64,000 nt of DNA from Skermanella mucosa (GTDB taxonomy: Bacteria > Pseudomonadota > Alphaproteobacteria > Azospirillales > Azospirillaceae): NCBI RefSeq assembly GCF_016765655.2, contig NZ_CP086106.1, positions 917,501-981,500 on the forward strand, given 5' to 3'. A model generated the notes under the pieces. That model did no database searches and was not told where the DNA came from. It saw only the letters and a list, made by a program, of their open reading frames with translations. Below are positions 44,081 to 54,113 of this stretch, in pieces; within the stretch, counting starts at the first letter, position 1, and the number at the start of each line of letters is the position of its first letter. Made by a program: the position numbers and the translations under genes.

Positions 44081-44105
44081 AAAAGGGCGCCCCGGGCGCC
44101 CTTTT
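44081..44105 (+). terminator. Intrinsic terminator after petABC
   Basis: An 11-bp perfect stem (44081-44091 with 44095-44105) around a 3-base loop, with A-rich left and T-rich right flanks (AAAAGGGCGCC / GGCGCCCTTTT), followed by CTGTTTTC. It lies 29 bases after the petC stop. Good intrinsic terminator; it could also work from the other strand. Confidence 0.85.
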
Positions 44106-44146
44106 CTGTTTTCAGGTCCCGTGTGGCCAAGGGGAGGAAACGACGA

Positions 44147-44692
44147 ATGATGACGTTCCATGACATCAACGGCTTCTGGTTCAGTCCGGCGACCCGGCCG
44201 AACTGGTTCGAGAGGAGCGACGCTTTCGACGCCGAGGTCCGGCGGCTCCTGCTGCCCGCCTACGAGCAGGCGGCGGCGAACCGGCTGGCCGACTGGCGGG
44301 ATCACCCGCGGGGCTGCCTGGCCCTGGTCATCCTGCTCGACCAAGTGCCCCGCAACGTCTTCAGGGGCAGCCTTCGGGCATTCGCGACCGATGCCGCCGC
44401 CCGCGACCTGACGAAGCTGGCGGTCGAGCGCGGCTATGACGGCGGCTTCGACAAGGACGAGCGCACCTTCCTCTACCTGCCGCTGGAGCACAGCGAGGAT
44501 CTGGCGGACCAGCGGCTCTCGGTCGAACTGTTCCGCGACCGGGTGGGCGACCCCGGCTATCTCGACTATGCCGAGCGGCACCTGCGGGTCATCGAGCGGT
44601 TCGGCCGCTTTCCCCACCGCAACCGGATCCTGGGTCGCGTCTCGACGGAGGAGGAAGAGGATTTCCTGAAGCAGCCGGGATCGTCGTTCTGA
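44147..44692 (+). CDS. DUF924 family protein
   Basis: A 181-residue helical protein of DUF924. Family motifs are NGFWFSPATRPNWFERSDAF, ALVILLDQVPRNVFRGSLRA and RTFLYLPLEHSEDLADQ. ATG 44147 follows AAGGGGAGGAAACGACGA, right after the petABC terminator. Structure is TPR-like; function not established. Its stop shares a base with the next start. Confidence 0.93.
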   Translation: MMTFHDINGFWFSPATRPNWFERSDAFDAEVRRLLLPAYEQAAANRLADWRDHPRGCLALVILLDQVPRNVFRGSLRAFATDAAARDLTKLAVERGYDGGFDKDERTFLYLPLEHSEDLADQRLSVELFRDRVGDPGYLDYAERHLRVIERFGRFPHRNRILGRVSTEEEEDFLKQPGSSF

Positions 44693-45525
44693 TGGCCGCC
44701 CCGGCGATCGGCCCGATCTCGGGCATCGACCATACCCTGGTGGGCGTCCGCGACCTGGAGGCCGCGCGCGCGACGTGGCGGCACCTCGGCTTCACCGTGA
44801 CCCCGCGCGGCCGCCATATCGGCTGGGGGACCGGCAACTACTGCATCATGTTCCCGGGCGACTATGTCGAGCTGCTCGGCATCGTCGATCCCGGCCAGTT
44901 CCTGAACCGCCTGGACACCCTGCTGGAGACGCAGGGCGAAGGATTCCTCGGGCTCGCCTTCGCGGCGGCGGACGCGGACGCCGTCCACCTGGCCCACCCC
45001 GACGTCACCGAACCGCCGAAGGACCTCGGCCGGTTGCTGGAATTGCCCGAGGGGACGGTCACGCCGCGCTTCTCGCTGGTCCATTTCAAGCCCGAGGCGA
45101 TGCCCGGCCTGTCGGCCTTCTGCTGCACCCACCTGACGCCCGGCCTGCTGCGCCGTCCGGACTGGCTCGACCATCCCAACGGCGCCGTCGGCCTGGAGGG
45201 GGTCACGGTCCCGGCCGATGATCCCGCAGCACTGGCGCCCGCCTACGCGGCCCTGTTCGGCCCGGCGGCGCTTCATGCAGGCAGGGGCCGCCTCGACGTC
45301 CGCGCCGGGGGCCACGCCCTGCGCTTCGTCGCTCCGGACCGTCTTGCCCGCCGCTACCCCGGCCTGGAGCCCGCGCCGGTGATGACGGTGCTCTGCCGCG
45401 ACCTGGCGGGGACCCGCGCCTACCTGGGCGGTCAGGGGATCGCGACGGCGGAAGCTCCGGGCGCCCGCATCGTCGTGCCGCCGCTCCAGGCCAACGGCGT
45501 CATCCTGGAGTTCGCCGTGTCTTGA
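44692..45525 (+). CDS. VOC family (glyoxalase-like) protein
   Basis: A 277-residue protein with two vicinal-oxygen-chelate units. The first begins GIDHTLVGVRDLEAARATWR and contains GRHIGWGTGNYCIMFPGDYV with ELLGI; the second starts around LEGVTVPADDPAALAPAYAA. Candidate metal ligands are His and Glu of these motifs. Substrate unknown. Translationally coupled to the DUF924 gene (TGATG). Confidence 0.88.
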   Translation: MAAPAIGPISGIDHTLVGVRDLEAARATWRHLGFTVTPRGRHIGWGTGNYCIMFPGDYVELLGIVDPGQFLNRLDTLLETQGEGFLGLAFAAADADAVHLAHPDVTEPPKDLGRLLELPEGTVTPRFSLVHFKPEAMPGLSAFCCTHLTPGLLRRPDWLDHPNGAVGLEGVTVPADDPAALAPAYAALFGPAALHAGRGRLDVRAGGHALRFVAPDRLARRYPGLEPAPVMTVLCRDLAGTRAYLGGQGIATAEAPGARIVVPPLQANGVILEFAVS

Positions 45526-45528
45526 GTC

Positions 45529-47991
45529 CTATATCGCCAGCCGGCGGACCAGCGCCGGGATGTCGGCGACCGGCGTCGGCGGCGCGAACAGGAAGCCCTG
45601 CATGCGGTCGCACCGGTAGGCCCTGAGGAAGATCAGCTGCTCGTGGGTCTCGACCCCCTCGGCGACCACCCGCATCTTCAGGGCATGCGCCATGTTGATG
45701 ATGGCATTCACGATGGAGGCGGCGTCGGGGTCCTCCACCATGCTCTGGACGAAGCTCTTGTCGATCTTGATCGCCTCGATCGGGAAGCGCTTCAGATAGC
45801 TGAGCGAGGAATATCCGGTTCCGAAATCATCCAGCATGAAGCGGACGCCGGCCGCGTGGAGTTCGAGCAGCGCGTCGCGGATCCCCGGCGTGCTGCGGAA
45901 CAGCGCCGTCTCCGTCAATTCCAGCTTCAGGTGCGATGCCGGCAGGCCGGAGTCCCTCAGGATCGCCAGCGCCTTCCGGCTCAGGTGCGGGTCGCTGACC
46001 TGACGGCCCGACAGGTTGACGGAGACCGGCACATCGACCACCCCGGCGCGCCGCCACTCCGCCATCTGGCGGCAGGCGTCGCGCAGCACCAGCTCGCCCA
46101 GCGGGATGATGAGGCCGGTTTCTTCCGCAGCCGGAATGAACTCGCCGGGGGAGATCAGGGCGCCGTCCTCGCCGCGCCAGCGGACCAGAGCCTCGAAGCC
46201 GGTCAGCTTCAGCGTCTCGACCTCGATCTTGGGCTGGTACAGCAGTTCGAACTGGTCGGCGTCGATCGCGCGGCGCAGCCGGCTCTCCAGGGAGAGCTGG
46301 CGGGCCGCATGGGTCTCCATGTCGGGCGAGTACAGCTCGTACCGCGAGGTGCCGAGGTCGCGGGCGCGCTGAAGGGCGGCCCCCGCCATCCGGACCAGCT
46401 CGTCCGGTCCGGTGGCGTCGGACGGGAACAGGCTGACCCCGATCATCGGCGGCAGCAGGAAATCCTGCCCGTCTGCCTCGATCGGCGTTCCGAAGGTGGC
46501 GATGATGCTCTTCACCGTCGCCAGCGCCTCGTCATGGTCCGCCAGGTCGGGCAGCAGCACGGCGAACAGGTCGTCGCCGATCCGGCCGACCAGGTCGCCC
46601 GGACCCAGCGCCCGGCGCAGCCGGTCGACCAGCCGCCGCATCAGGTGTTCCGCGGCGCTGCGGCTGTGCGCGAACCGGATCGGGTCGAGCCGGTCGAAGC
46701 TGATCGCCAGCAGGGCGGCGACCCGGCCGGCGGATTCCGACTGCTCCAGCGCCGAGGCGACCCGCTCGCTGAACAGCGACAGGTTGGGCAGCCCGGTGAC
46801 CTGGTCGAACGAGGCCAGATAATGGATGCGCTCGCGGGCGCGGCGGGTTTCCGTCACGTCCTCGAACAGCCCGATGATGTATTTGGGCCGCCCCAGCGGA
46901 TCGCGCACCAGCGATGCCGTGGTGCGCGCCCACAAGGCGGTGCCGTCGCGGCGCTGGAACCGGCGCTCGGTCTGGAAGGTCGCCCTGCGGCCGCTCAGCA
47001 GCTCCTGGAACCGGCCGGTGACGTGGGAGATCTCGTCCACATGGACGAAGTGCTTGAACGACTGGTCGATCAGCTCGTCCCGCCCGTAGCCCAGCATGGT
47101 CTCCAGGGTGCGGTTGACGTCGATGATCCTGCCGTCCACGGCCGCATAGCCGATGCCGACCCCGGCATGCTCGAAGATCGAGCGGAAGCGCTGTTCGCTG
47201 TCGCGCAGCGCCTGCTCGGCCACCACCCGCTCCGAGATGTCGATGCTCGACCCGAACAGGCGGGTGACCCGCGATCCCGCCACCCCGCCGGTGATCGGCA
47301 CCAGCCGGGTTTCCCAGTGGCGGCGGCCGGTCGGCAGGTGGAGCACTTCCTGGAAGGTGGTCGGCAGCCGGCGCTTGACGCAGGTCCGGTAGTGGGCGAG
47401 CACGCTGGCGGCATCATCCGGCGGCAGGACCTCCTCCGGGCTGCGGCCGACCACGTCGGCGGCGATCAGGCCGGTCTGTTCCTCGTGACGGCGGTTCAGC
47501 ATCGCGTAGCGGAAGCTGCCGTCCGGCAGGACGTCCACGATGAAGACGGCGGCCAGCAGATGGTCGATGACCAGGCTGATCTGGCCGTCGCTCGGTCCGG
47601 TATCCTCGGTGACCAGGATGTGCGAAGCCGGGGCGCCTCCGGTCACAGCGATCGGCTGGATGATCAGCGCGACCGGGCCGGCCGTCAGGTTCAGGATGAC
47701 GGTCGCGACCTCGTTCGCGGCCAGTACCTCGGCCAGACGGGCGATATCCTCCGGGCGGGCCGACCGTGCGGCCAGCTCGCCCAGCGGCCGCCCGACGATC
47801 TCGTCGGTGGTGGCGCCCAGCAGGTGCGTGAAGCGGCCGTTCACCGCGACGACCTCGGGTTCGCCCGAGGGGGCCGCCGGTCGCTTCAGGATCGCGTGAC
47901 CGGTTCCTTCGGACGCCGGTTTGCGCGGATGCGCGATCAGCGCCTCCAGACCAGCGGCCATCACATCAAACATGCCTGTACTTGAACCCAT
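45529..47991 (-). CDS. PAS-GGDEF-EAL protein, probable c-di-GMP phosphodiesterase
   Basis: An 820-residue cytoplasmic signalling protein. Two or three PAS domains fill the N-terminal half (QRFRSIFEHAGVGIGYAAVD; GRPKYIIGLFEDVTE). The GGDEF domain starts at DQVTGLPNLSLF but its signature reads GDDLF in RIGDDLFAVLLP, so cyclase activity is unlikely. The EAL domain is intact: FEALVRW, LELTETAL, DDFGTGYSSL and AEGVET. The likely net activity is c-di-GMP hydrolysis, with sensing by PAS. Met codons at 47991, 47973 and 47961 are all possible starts. Convergent with the VOC gene. Confidence 0.93.
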   Translation of the reverse strand: MGSSTGMFDVMAAGLEALIAHPRKPASEGTGHAILKRPAAPSGEPEVVAVNGRFTHLLGATTDEIVGRPLGELAARSARPEDIARLAEVLAANEVATVILNLTAGPVALIIQPIAVTGGAPASHILVTEDTGPSDGQISLVIDHLLAAVFIVDVLPDGSFRYAMLNRRHEEQTGLIAADVVGRSPEEVLPPDDAASVLAHYRTCVKRRLPTTFQEVLHLPTGRRHWETRLVPITGGVAGSRVTRLFGSSIDISERVVAEQALRDSEQRFRSIFEHAGVGIGYAAVDGRIIDVNRTLETMLGYGRDELIDQSFKHFVHVDEISHVTGRFQELLSGRRATFQTERRFQRRDGTALWARTTASLVRDPLGRPKYIIGLFEDVTETRRARERIHYLASFDQVTGLPNLSLFSERVASALEQSESAGRVAALLAISFDRLDPIRFAHSRSAAEHLMRRLVDRLRRALGPGDLVGRIGDDLFAVLLPDLADHDEALATVKSIIATFGTPIEADGQDFLLPPMIGVSLFPSDATGPDELVRMAGAALQRARDLGTSRYELYSPDMETHAARQLSLESRLRRAIDADQFELLYQPKIEVETLKLTGFEALVRWRGEDGALISPGEFIPAAEETGLIIPLGELVLRDACRQMAEWRRAGVVDVPVSVNLSGRQVSDPHLSRKALAILRDSGLPASHLKLELTETALFRSTPGIRDALLELHAAGVRFMLDDFGTGYSSLSYLKRFPIEAIKIDKSFVQSMVEDPDAASIVNAIINMAHALKMRVVAEGVETHEQLIFLRAYRCDRMQGFLFAPPTPVADIPALVRRLAI

Positions 47992-48128
47992 TGATCCGGC
48001 CCATCGATCCGGCTCGTGCCGTACTAACTCCTATCAGAAGTAACACAGGAAGTCGGATCATCGCCCCATTTTTAATAAAAAATCTTTTCTCCTATCGTTT
48101 GGGGTAACGCGGCAGCAACTTCTCAGGT

Positions 48129-49229
48129 CTACACGTTGAAGCGGAAATGGAATATGTCGCCATCCTGAACGATGTACTCTTTGCCCTCCTGCCGCATCTT
48201 TCCCGCTTCTTTCGCAGCCTGCTCGCCGCCCAGCGTGACAAAGCTGTTATAATCGATCGTCTCCGCCCGGATGAAGCCCCGTTCGAAGTCACTATGGATC
48301 GCGCCGGCGGCTTCGGGAGCCTTCGCGTTGCGCCGCACCGTCCAGGCACGCGCCTCCTTGGGGCCCACGGTGAAGAAGGTGATGAGGTCGAGCAGGGCGT
48401 AACCGGCGCGTATCACCCGGTTCAGGCCCGGCTCTTCCAGCCCCAGGGTCTCCAGGAATTCCGTCTTCTCCGCCGCGTCGGCGAGCTGGGCCACCTCGGA
48501 TTCGATCGCCGCGGAGACGACGACGCTGGCCGCGCCCTGGGCCTTCGCCATTTCGGCGACCTTGGCCGACAGGGCGTTGCCGGTGGCGGCCGAGGCTTCC
48601 TCGACGTTGCAGACATAGACGACCGGCTTGCCGGTCAGCAGCAGCAGGGACTTGAACAGCGGCTCCTCGTCCGCGGATATCTCGAGCGTCCGGGCGGGCT
48701 TGCCGGCCTGGAGGACCGCCAGCGCGCGCTCCATCATGTCGGCGGTCGCCTTGGCTTCCTTGTCGCCGCCCTTGGCCTTCTTCTGGGTGGCGGTCAGCCG
48801 GCGCTCCAGCCCGTCCATGTCGGCCAGCATCAGCTCCGTCTCGACGGTCTCGGCGTCGCGAATCGGGTCAATCCCGCCTTCCACATGGGTGATGTCGTCA
48901 TCCTCGAAGCAGCGCAGCACATGGACGATGGCATCGACCTCGCGGATGTTGCCCAGGAACTGGTTGCCCAGCCCTTCGCCCTTGCTAGCACCCCGGATCA
49001 GCCCGGCGATGTCGACGAATTCCAGCTGGGTCGGGATGATCTTCGCCGACTTCGCGATCGCCGCGATCTTGTCCAGCCTCGGGTCCGGCACGCCGACGCG
49101 GCCGACGTTCGGCTCCTTGGTGCAGAAGGGGAAGTTGGCCGCTTCGGCCGCCTGGGTGGCGGTCAGCGCGTTGAACAGAGTGGACTTGCCCACATTCGGC
49201 AGGCCGACGATGCCGCAGTTGAAACCCAT
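48129..49229 (-). CDS. ychF: Redox-regulated ATPase YchF (OLA1 family)
   Basis: A 366-residue YchF. The P-loop is GLPNVGKSTLFNAL near the N terminus; DIAGLIRGASKGEGLGNQFL is switch II, and the C-terminal TGS domain includes FFTVGPKEARAWTVR. It binds ribosomes and acts in stress responses. The frame stays open to 49301, but the conserved start is MGFNCGIVGLPNVGKS at 49229. Confidence 0.97.
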   Translation of the reverse strand: MGFNCGIVGLPNVGKSTLFNALTATQAAEAANFPFCTKEPNVGRVGVPDPRLDKIAAIAKSAKIIPTQLEFVDIAGLIRGASKGEGLGNQFLGNIREVDAIVHVLRCFEDDDITHVEGGIDPIRDAETVETELMLADMDGLERRLTATQKKAKGGDKEAKATADMMERALAVLQAGKPARTLEISADEEPLFKSLLLLTGKPVVYVCNVEEASAATGNALSAKVAEMAKAQGAASVVVSAAIESEVAQLADAAEKTEFLETLGLEEPGLNRVIRAGYALLDLITFFTVGPKEARAWTVRRNAKAPEAAGAIHSDFERGFIRAETIDYNSFVTLGGEQAAKEAGKMRQEGKEYIVQDGDIFHFRFNV

Positions 49230-49383
49230 GGGGATGCCGTCGCTTTCAAGAGATTTTCCGGGGGCCGGCGTCCGGCCCGTCTGGCAGCTTATATGCGGCA
49301 CCGGGACCTAAAACGAAAGTCCCGTACGGCTCCGCGCGGATCATGCTATGATAGCCCTATCGAAAAGGGGAGATCCGCCGACC

Positions 49384-49608
49384 ATGTCCGATCCGCGTCA
49401 GGAACTGCTGCGCCAGATGGCCGCCCTGCGGAGCAGCCTTGACCCCAAGGTGATCGAACGCCTCGACCTCGCCAGCGAAGGCAAGGTGCCCTACGACCGG
49501 GATACCGCCCAGAGTGCGGTCCGGCAGTTCCTGGCGACCCGGCGCGACGGCGGCAGGTTCCAGCGCAAGCTTGTGGATGCCTTGAAGAAGGGCGGCGGAA
49601 AGGACTGA
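49384..49608 (+). CDS. Small conserved-type hypothetical protein
   Basis: A 74-residue soluble, charged, helical protein starting MSDPRQELLRQMAALRSSLD and ending KKGGGKD. ATG 49384 lies 9 bases after GGGGAG. It is expressed divergently from ychF and convergently with pth. No family recognised; the basic tail could bind nucleic acid, but there is no further evidence. Confidence 0.7.
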   Translation: MSDPRQELLRQMAALRSSLDPKVIERLDLASEGKVPYDRDTAQSAVRQFLATRRDGGRFQRKLVDALKKGGGKD

Positions 49609-49629
49609 CGGGGCAGGGACCGAGGGGGT

Positions 49630-50193
49630 TCAGGCGGCCAGCGCCACTCGGCTGGCGAACTTCTCGGGCTGGCCCGCGACCATCAGGGGAAACTCCCGCG
49701 CGACCGTGTCGAGCAACGGCTCCAGCCAGGCCTGCTCGGTCTTGCTGAAATCATGCAGGACATAGCCGTGGACCTGGTCCTTGTGGCCGGGATGCCCGAT
49801 GCCGAGCCGGATGCGCCAGTAGTCCTTGCCGATATGGTCGTCGATCGAGCGCAGGCCGTTGTGGCCGCCATGGCCGCCTCCCTGCTTCACCCTGACCTTG
49901 CCGGCGACCAGGTCGAGGTCGTCGTGGATCACGATCACCTGGGGCGGGGTGAGCTTGAAGAAGCGCATCGCCTCGCCGACGGACTGGCCGGAAAGGTTCA
50001 TGAAGGTATGCGGCTTCAGCGCCAGCACCTTCTCCGCATCGACCGAGCCGTCGCAGCTCTGCCCCTGGAAGCGCCTGCGCCAGGGGCCAAAGCCATGGCG
50101 GCGGACGATCTCGTCCACCGCCATGAAGCCGATATTGTGCCGGTTGCGGGCATATTCCGATCCTGGATTGCCCAGACCCACCAGCAGCAGCAT
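49630..50193 (-). CDS. pth: Peptidyl-tRNA hydrolase
   Basis: A 187-residue Pth, releasing tRNA from stalled peptidyl-tRNA. Catalytic His lies in [15 protein letters not shown]; the Asp lies in [33 protein letters not shown] is a further hallmark. Four bases separate it from rplY upstream, the usual rplY-pth order. Confidence 0.97.
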   Translation of the reverse strand: MLLLVGLGNPGSEYARNRHNIGFMAVDEIVRRHGFGPWRRRFQGQSCDGSVDAEKVLALKPHTFMNLSGQSVGEAMRFFKLTPPQVIVIHDDLDLVAGKVRVKQGGGHGGHNGLRSIDDHIGKDYWRIRLGIGHPGHKDQVHGYVLHDFSKTEQAWLEPLLDTVAREFPLMVAGQPEKFASRVALAA

Positions 50194-50197
50194 TGGC

Positions 50198-50809
50198 TTA
50201 CTCCTGCTCCTCCGGCTCCTCGCCGGCGGCTTCCGACTTCACCGCCGACGGGGCGGCGATGGTCGCGACCGTGAAGTCGCGGTCGGTGATGGTCGGCTTG
50301 ACGCCGGCCGGCAGCGTGACCGAGCTGATGTGGATCGAGTCGCCCAGGTCGAAACCGGTCAGGTCCACGGTGATGTGCTCCGGGATCTCCTCGGCGCCGC
50401 ACTCGACCTCGATCGCGTGGCGGACGATGTTCAGCATGCCGCCGCGCTTCAGGCCCGGCGACTTCTCCTGGTTGACGAACTCGACCGGGACTTCGACGGT
50501 GATCCTGGCTTCCCCGCTGACGCGCAGGAAGTCGACATGGATCGGCGTGTCGGTGACCGGGTCGAACTGCACGTCGCGCGGCAGCACGTGATAGGACGCG
50601 TCGCCGACCTTGACGTCGAACAGGTGCGTGAAGAAGCCCGGGGTGCGCAGGATGCGGTCGAACTTCAACCGGTCCAGCGAGATCATCACCGGCTTTTCCT
50701 TGTTGCCGTAGATCACGGCGGGGATCCGGCCTGCGCGGCGCGTCTGACGGGCAACCCCCTTGCCGGCCCGGTCGCGCGCCTCGGCGGCGAGAACTGTAGC
50801 TTCGGACAT
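50198..50809 (-). CDS. rplY: 50S ribosomal protein L25 (Ctc family)
   Basis: A 203-residue L25 of the long TL5/Ctc type: an N-terminal 5S-rRNA-binding beta domain ([20 protein letters not shown]) and a C-terminal TL5 domain ([20 protein letters not shown]). It ends in an acidic tail EEPEEQE. Transcribed with pth; a hairpin lies between it and prs. Confidence 0.97.
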   Translation of the reverse strand: MSEATVLAAEARDRAGKGVARQTRRAGRIPAVIYGNKEKPVMISLDRLKFDRILRTPGFFTHLFDVKVGDASYHVLPRDVQFDPVTDTPIHVDFLRVSGEARITVEVPVEFVNQEKSPGLKRGGMLNIVRHAIEVECGAEEIPEHITVDLTGFDLGDSIHISSVTLPAGVKPTITDRDFTVATIAAPSAVKSEAAGEEPEEQE

Positions 50810-50828
50810 ACTCTACTACTCCAATGAC

Positions 50829-50852
50829 AAGGCGGCCGCTCCGGGCCGCCTT
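50829..50852 (-). terminator. Hairpin between prs and rplY
   Basis: Arms AAGGCGGCC (50829-50837) and GGCCGCCTT (50844-50852) are perfectly complementary across a 6-base loop, in the 161-base gap after prs. Only a weak T-rich tail follows on the minus strand. Probably ends the prs transcript before the rplY promoter. Confidence 0.5.
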
Positions 50853-50970
50853 TGGGTGAACGCCAGCCTCCAGGGGTGCTGGCGTACCGCGGCCGCCTTG
50901 CTCGGCGCCGACCGCAGGTCCCTGTGCGGGGAGCCGTACCCGGCTTCCCGCGAATTCCTGAATGATCCGA

Positions 50971-51906
<936 letters not shown>

Positions 51907-52122
51907 ACTTCGCAGCTCTCTTCTGGAAATAGTGCCGTTGACGCCGTCCCGACTATCGGGAACCGGTGCAACACGAAATCGGCCGGGACCATATCAGCCC
52001 GCCCCCGTCATGTAAATGTTCGATGACGGCCATCGCGGTCCCCATGCACCCTGCACATGGGGTCAACGCAAGGAGGCCTCGCCCTGTTCCTTGCCGGGCG
52101 GAAAAGGAAGCGGAAAGCCACG

Positions 52123-52188
52123 TCAGATGACGCAGCTCACCATCAGTCCCAGCACGCAAAAAGCGATCAGCATGATCACATAGGGCAT
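52123..52188 (-). CDS. Possible 21-aa membrane peptide downstream of pgeF
   Basis: A frame of 21 residues, MPYVIMLIAFCVLGLMVSCV plus Ile, almost wholly hydrophobic with two Cys. Its start lies 12 bases after the pgeF stop. A GAGGA ribosome-binding sequence overlapping that stop sits nine bases upstream. Too short for routine gene finding; composition and coupling suggest a real small membrane protein, but conservation is not known. The rest of the 294-base gap to prs (51907-52200) shows nothing else. Confidence 0.45.
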   Translation of the reverse strand: MPYVIMLIAFCVLGLMVSCVI

Positions 52189-52200
52189 CTGGGCGGGTCC

Positions 52201-53019
52201 TCAGGACTGCCGGACGATGACCGAAATGCCGCGGCCGTAGTCCGCCTCGCCGCGCAGGGTCGCCCGGCGATAGCTGAAGAAGCGGTCCTCCTCCGCGACC
52301 GTGTCGTTCGGGCAGCGCTGGAGCGCCGCGACGCCGCTGAGGCCGAGCCGCCGCCCGACATAGCCGCCTACGTCGAACATGAAGTGCCCGGCCCGCCGCG
52401 CCGGCGCGAAGAAATCGGCGTTGGCCGCGTCCTCGGCGAGGAACGGGGCCGGGAACTCCGGCCCCACCTCGTAGGACCGCTGGGCGATACAGGGGCCGAT
52501 CGCCGCCACGATCCGCTCCGGGCGGGCGCCCAGTGCCTCCATGGCGCCGACCGTCGCCTCGATCACGCCGGCCTTGGCGCCCTTCCACCCGGCATGCGCG
52601 GCCCCGATCACCCCGGCCTCGGAGTCGGCGAACAGGACCGGGACACAGTCGGCGGTCAGGATGCCGAGCGCCACGCCCGGCATGGCGGTGACCATGGCGT
52701 CGGCGCGGGGCGGCGTCTCGCCGGGCCGCCAGGGCCGCTCCACCGTCACCACGTCGGGGCTGTGGACCTGGTAGAGCGTGACCAGCCGGTCCGGTTCCAG
52801 GTCGAACGCCGCGGCGCAGCGGCGCCGGTTCTCCGCGACGTGGCGGGGGTCGTCGTTGGATCCCAGCCCGCAGTTCAGGGAAGCGTAGATGCCCGTGCTC
52901 ACGCCTCCCCGCTTGGTGAAGAAGCCGTGCCGGATGTCCGGAATGTCGTTCAGCGCGCCGAGTGTGATCACTTCAGGGTCCAGTGTTCCGTTTCGGGTCC
53001 TTGCCGCTCGGCCCGTCAC
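52201..53019 (-). CDS. pgeF: Peptidoglycan editing factor / purine nucleoside phosphorylase PgeF (YfiH)
   Basis: A 272-residue multicopper-polyphenol-oxidase/LACC1 family protein. Hallmarks are HGFFTKRGGVSTGIYASLNC, LTADCVPVLF and GAAHAGWKGA, whose His and Cys bind zinc. The start is GTG 53019, overlapping the preceding gene by GTGA. It follows the methyltransferase gene as usual in alphaproteobacteria. Confidence 0.94.
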   Translation of the reverse strand: MTGRAARTRNGTLDPEVITLGALNDIPDIRHGFFTKRGGVSTGIYASLNCGLGSNDDPRHVAENRRRCAAAFDLEPDRLVTLYQVHSPDVVTVERPWRPGETPPRADAMVTAMPGVALGILTADCVPVLFADSEAGVIGAAHAGWKGAKAGVIEATVGAMEALGARPERIVAAIGPCIAQRSYEVGPEFPAPFLAEDAANADFFAPARRAGHFMFDVGGYVGRRLGLSGVAALQRCPNDTVAEEDRFFSYRRATLRGEADYGRGISVIVRQS

Positions 53020-54113
53020 AATCCCGCGGCACCCTCCTGCCGGGGATCGGTGAGGGCCAGGACCTTGAACAGTGTGCCCATCTCGGTCCCGTCGATCAAG
53101 CGATGCACGGCCGAATCGATGTCCGTCGCCTGCGCCGGCGTCGCCCGCCGGCGCAGCTGGCCGGCCCGTTCCCGGATGCCCAGCGCCGTCAGGAACGCGC
53201 CCTGCGTCGTCGGCCCCCAGGCACTGGCACCGCCCGACCGCGCCGCTTCGATCAGCATCCCGAAATCCACGTGGGCGGTCAGGTCGGCTGTTCCGGGCGA
53301 CTCCAGCACCGGTACGAAGGCGTGGCGCCGAACCGCCTGCAACGTCTCGCCAGCCGCGGAAACGGGATGGCCGTAATCGCAGATCAAGGCGGCTCCGCCC
53401 GACGTCGCCAGCCGGGCGCCCAACTCGTGCGCGACCGCCAGCGCGGCGGGGCACGCCTCGAACACGCTGCCCGGCGGCAACTCCCGGATGTCGGCCGGGA
53501 TCAGCGCCTCGACGGGACCCGGCCGGCGGTCGAGCACGAAGCGGAAACCGCCGCCCGCCTCGTCGACATCGACCATCCGCTCGGTCCAGCCGTGTGCGGT
53601 CTTGACGAATTGCCGGATCGGCAGGGCGTCGAAGAACTCGTTGGCGATCACCAGGAGCGGGCCGTCGGGCACCCCGGCCAGCGCGTCGTGCCAGCGGGGA
53701 GGGCAATCCTCCAAGACCGGCGCCAGCAGTTCGCGCTGCCGTTCGCGCAGGACCGGGCTGGTCTCGACCAGATGGACCCGGGCGGCGTCGCGGAACTTGG
53801 GCACCATCGCGGCGGCGCGCAGGGCGTCGCGCATCAGGGTGCCGCGCCCCGGTCCAAGCTCCACCAGGTTGACCCGGTCGGGCGCTCCCATCGCGGACCA
53901 GGTATGGGCGCACCACAGTCCGATCAGTTCCCCGAACATCTGGCTGATCTCGGGCGCCGTCACGAAGTCGCCCGCGGCGCCGAACCGGTCGGCGGTGATG
54001 TAGTAGCCATACCGGGGGTGCCCCAGGACGTCGCCCATGAAGGTCGCCACGGAAATCGGCCCCTCGACGGCGATGCGCCGCTTCAGGTGCCCGACCAGGC
54101 CGCCGTCATCCAT
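53016..54113 (-). CDS. SAM-dependent methyltransferase (NDUFAF7/MidA family)
   Basis: A 365-residue class I methyltransferase. GDFVTAPEISQMFGELIGLW and VELGPGRGTLMRDALRAAAM are the family signatures. In eukaryotes the homologue dimethylates an arginine of complex I during assembly. The gene overlaps lgt by eight bases at ATG 54113; ATG 54122 is an alternative start. Confidence 0.93.
   Translation of the reverse strand: MDDGGLVGHLKRRIAVEGPISVATFMGDVLGHPRYGYYITADRFGAAGDFVTAPEISQMFGELIGLWCAHTWSAMGAPDRVNLVELGPGRGTLMRDALRAAAMVPKFRDAARVHLVETSPVLRERQRELLAPVLEDCPPRWHDALAGVPDGPLLVIANEFFDALPIRQFVKTAHGWTERMVDVDEAGGGFRFVLDRRPGPVEALIPADIRELPPGSVFEACPAALAVAHELGARLATSGGAALICDYGHPVSAAGETLQAVRRHAFVPVLESPGTADLTAHVDFGMLIEAARSGGASAWGPTTQGAFLTALGIRERAGQLRRRATPAQATDIDSAVHRLIDGTEMGTLFKVLALTDPRQEGAAGL

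Noticed and set aside
45643-47985. 780-residue plus-strand open frame opposite the GGDEF-EAL gene
   Set aside because: Antisense artefact; all recognised domains are on the minus strand.
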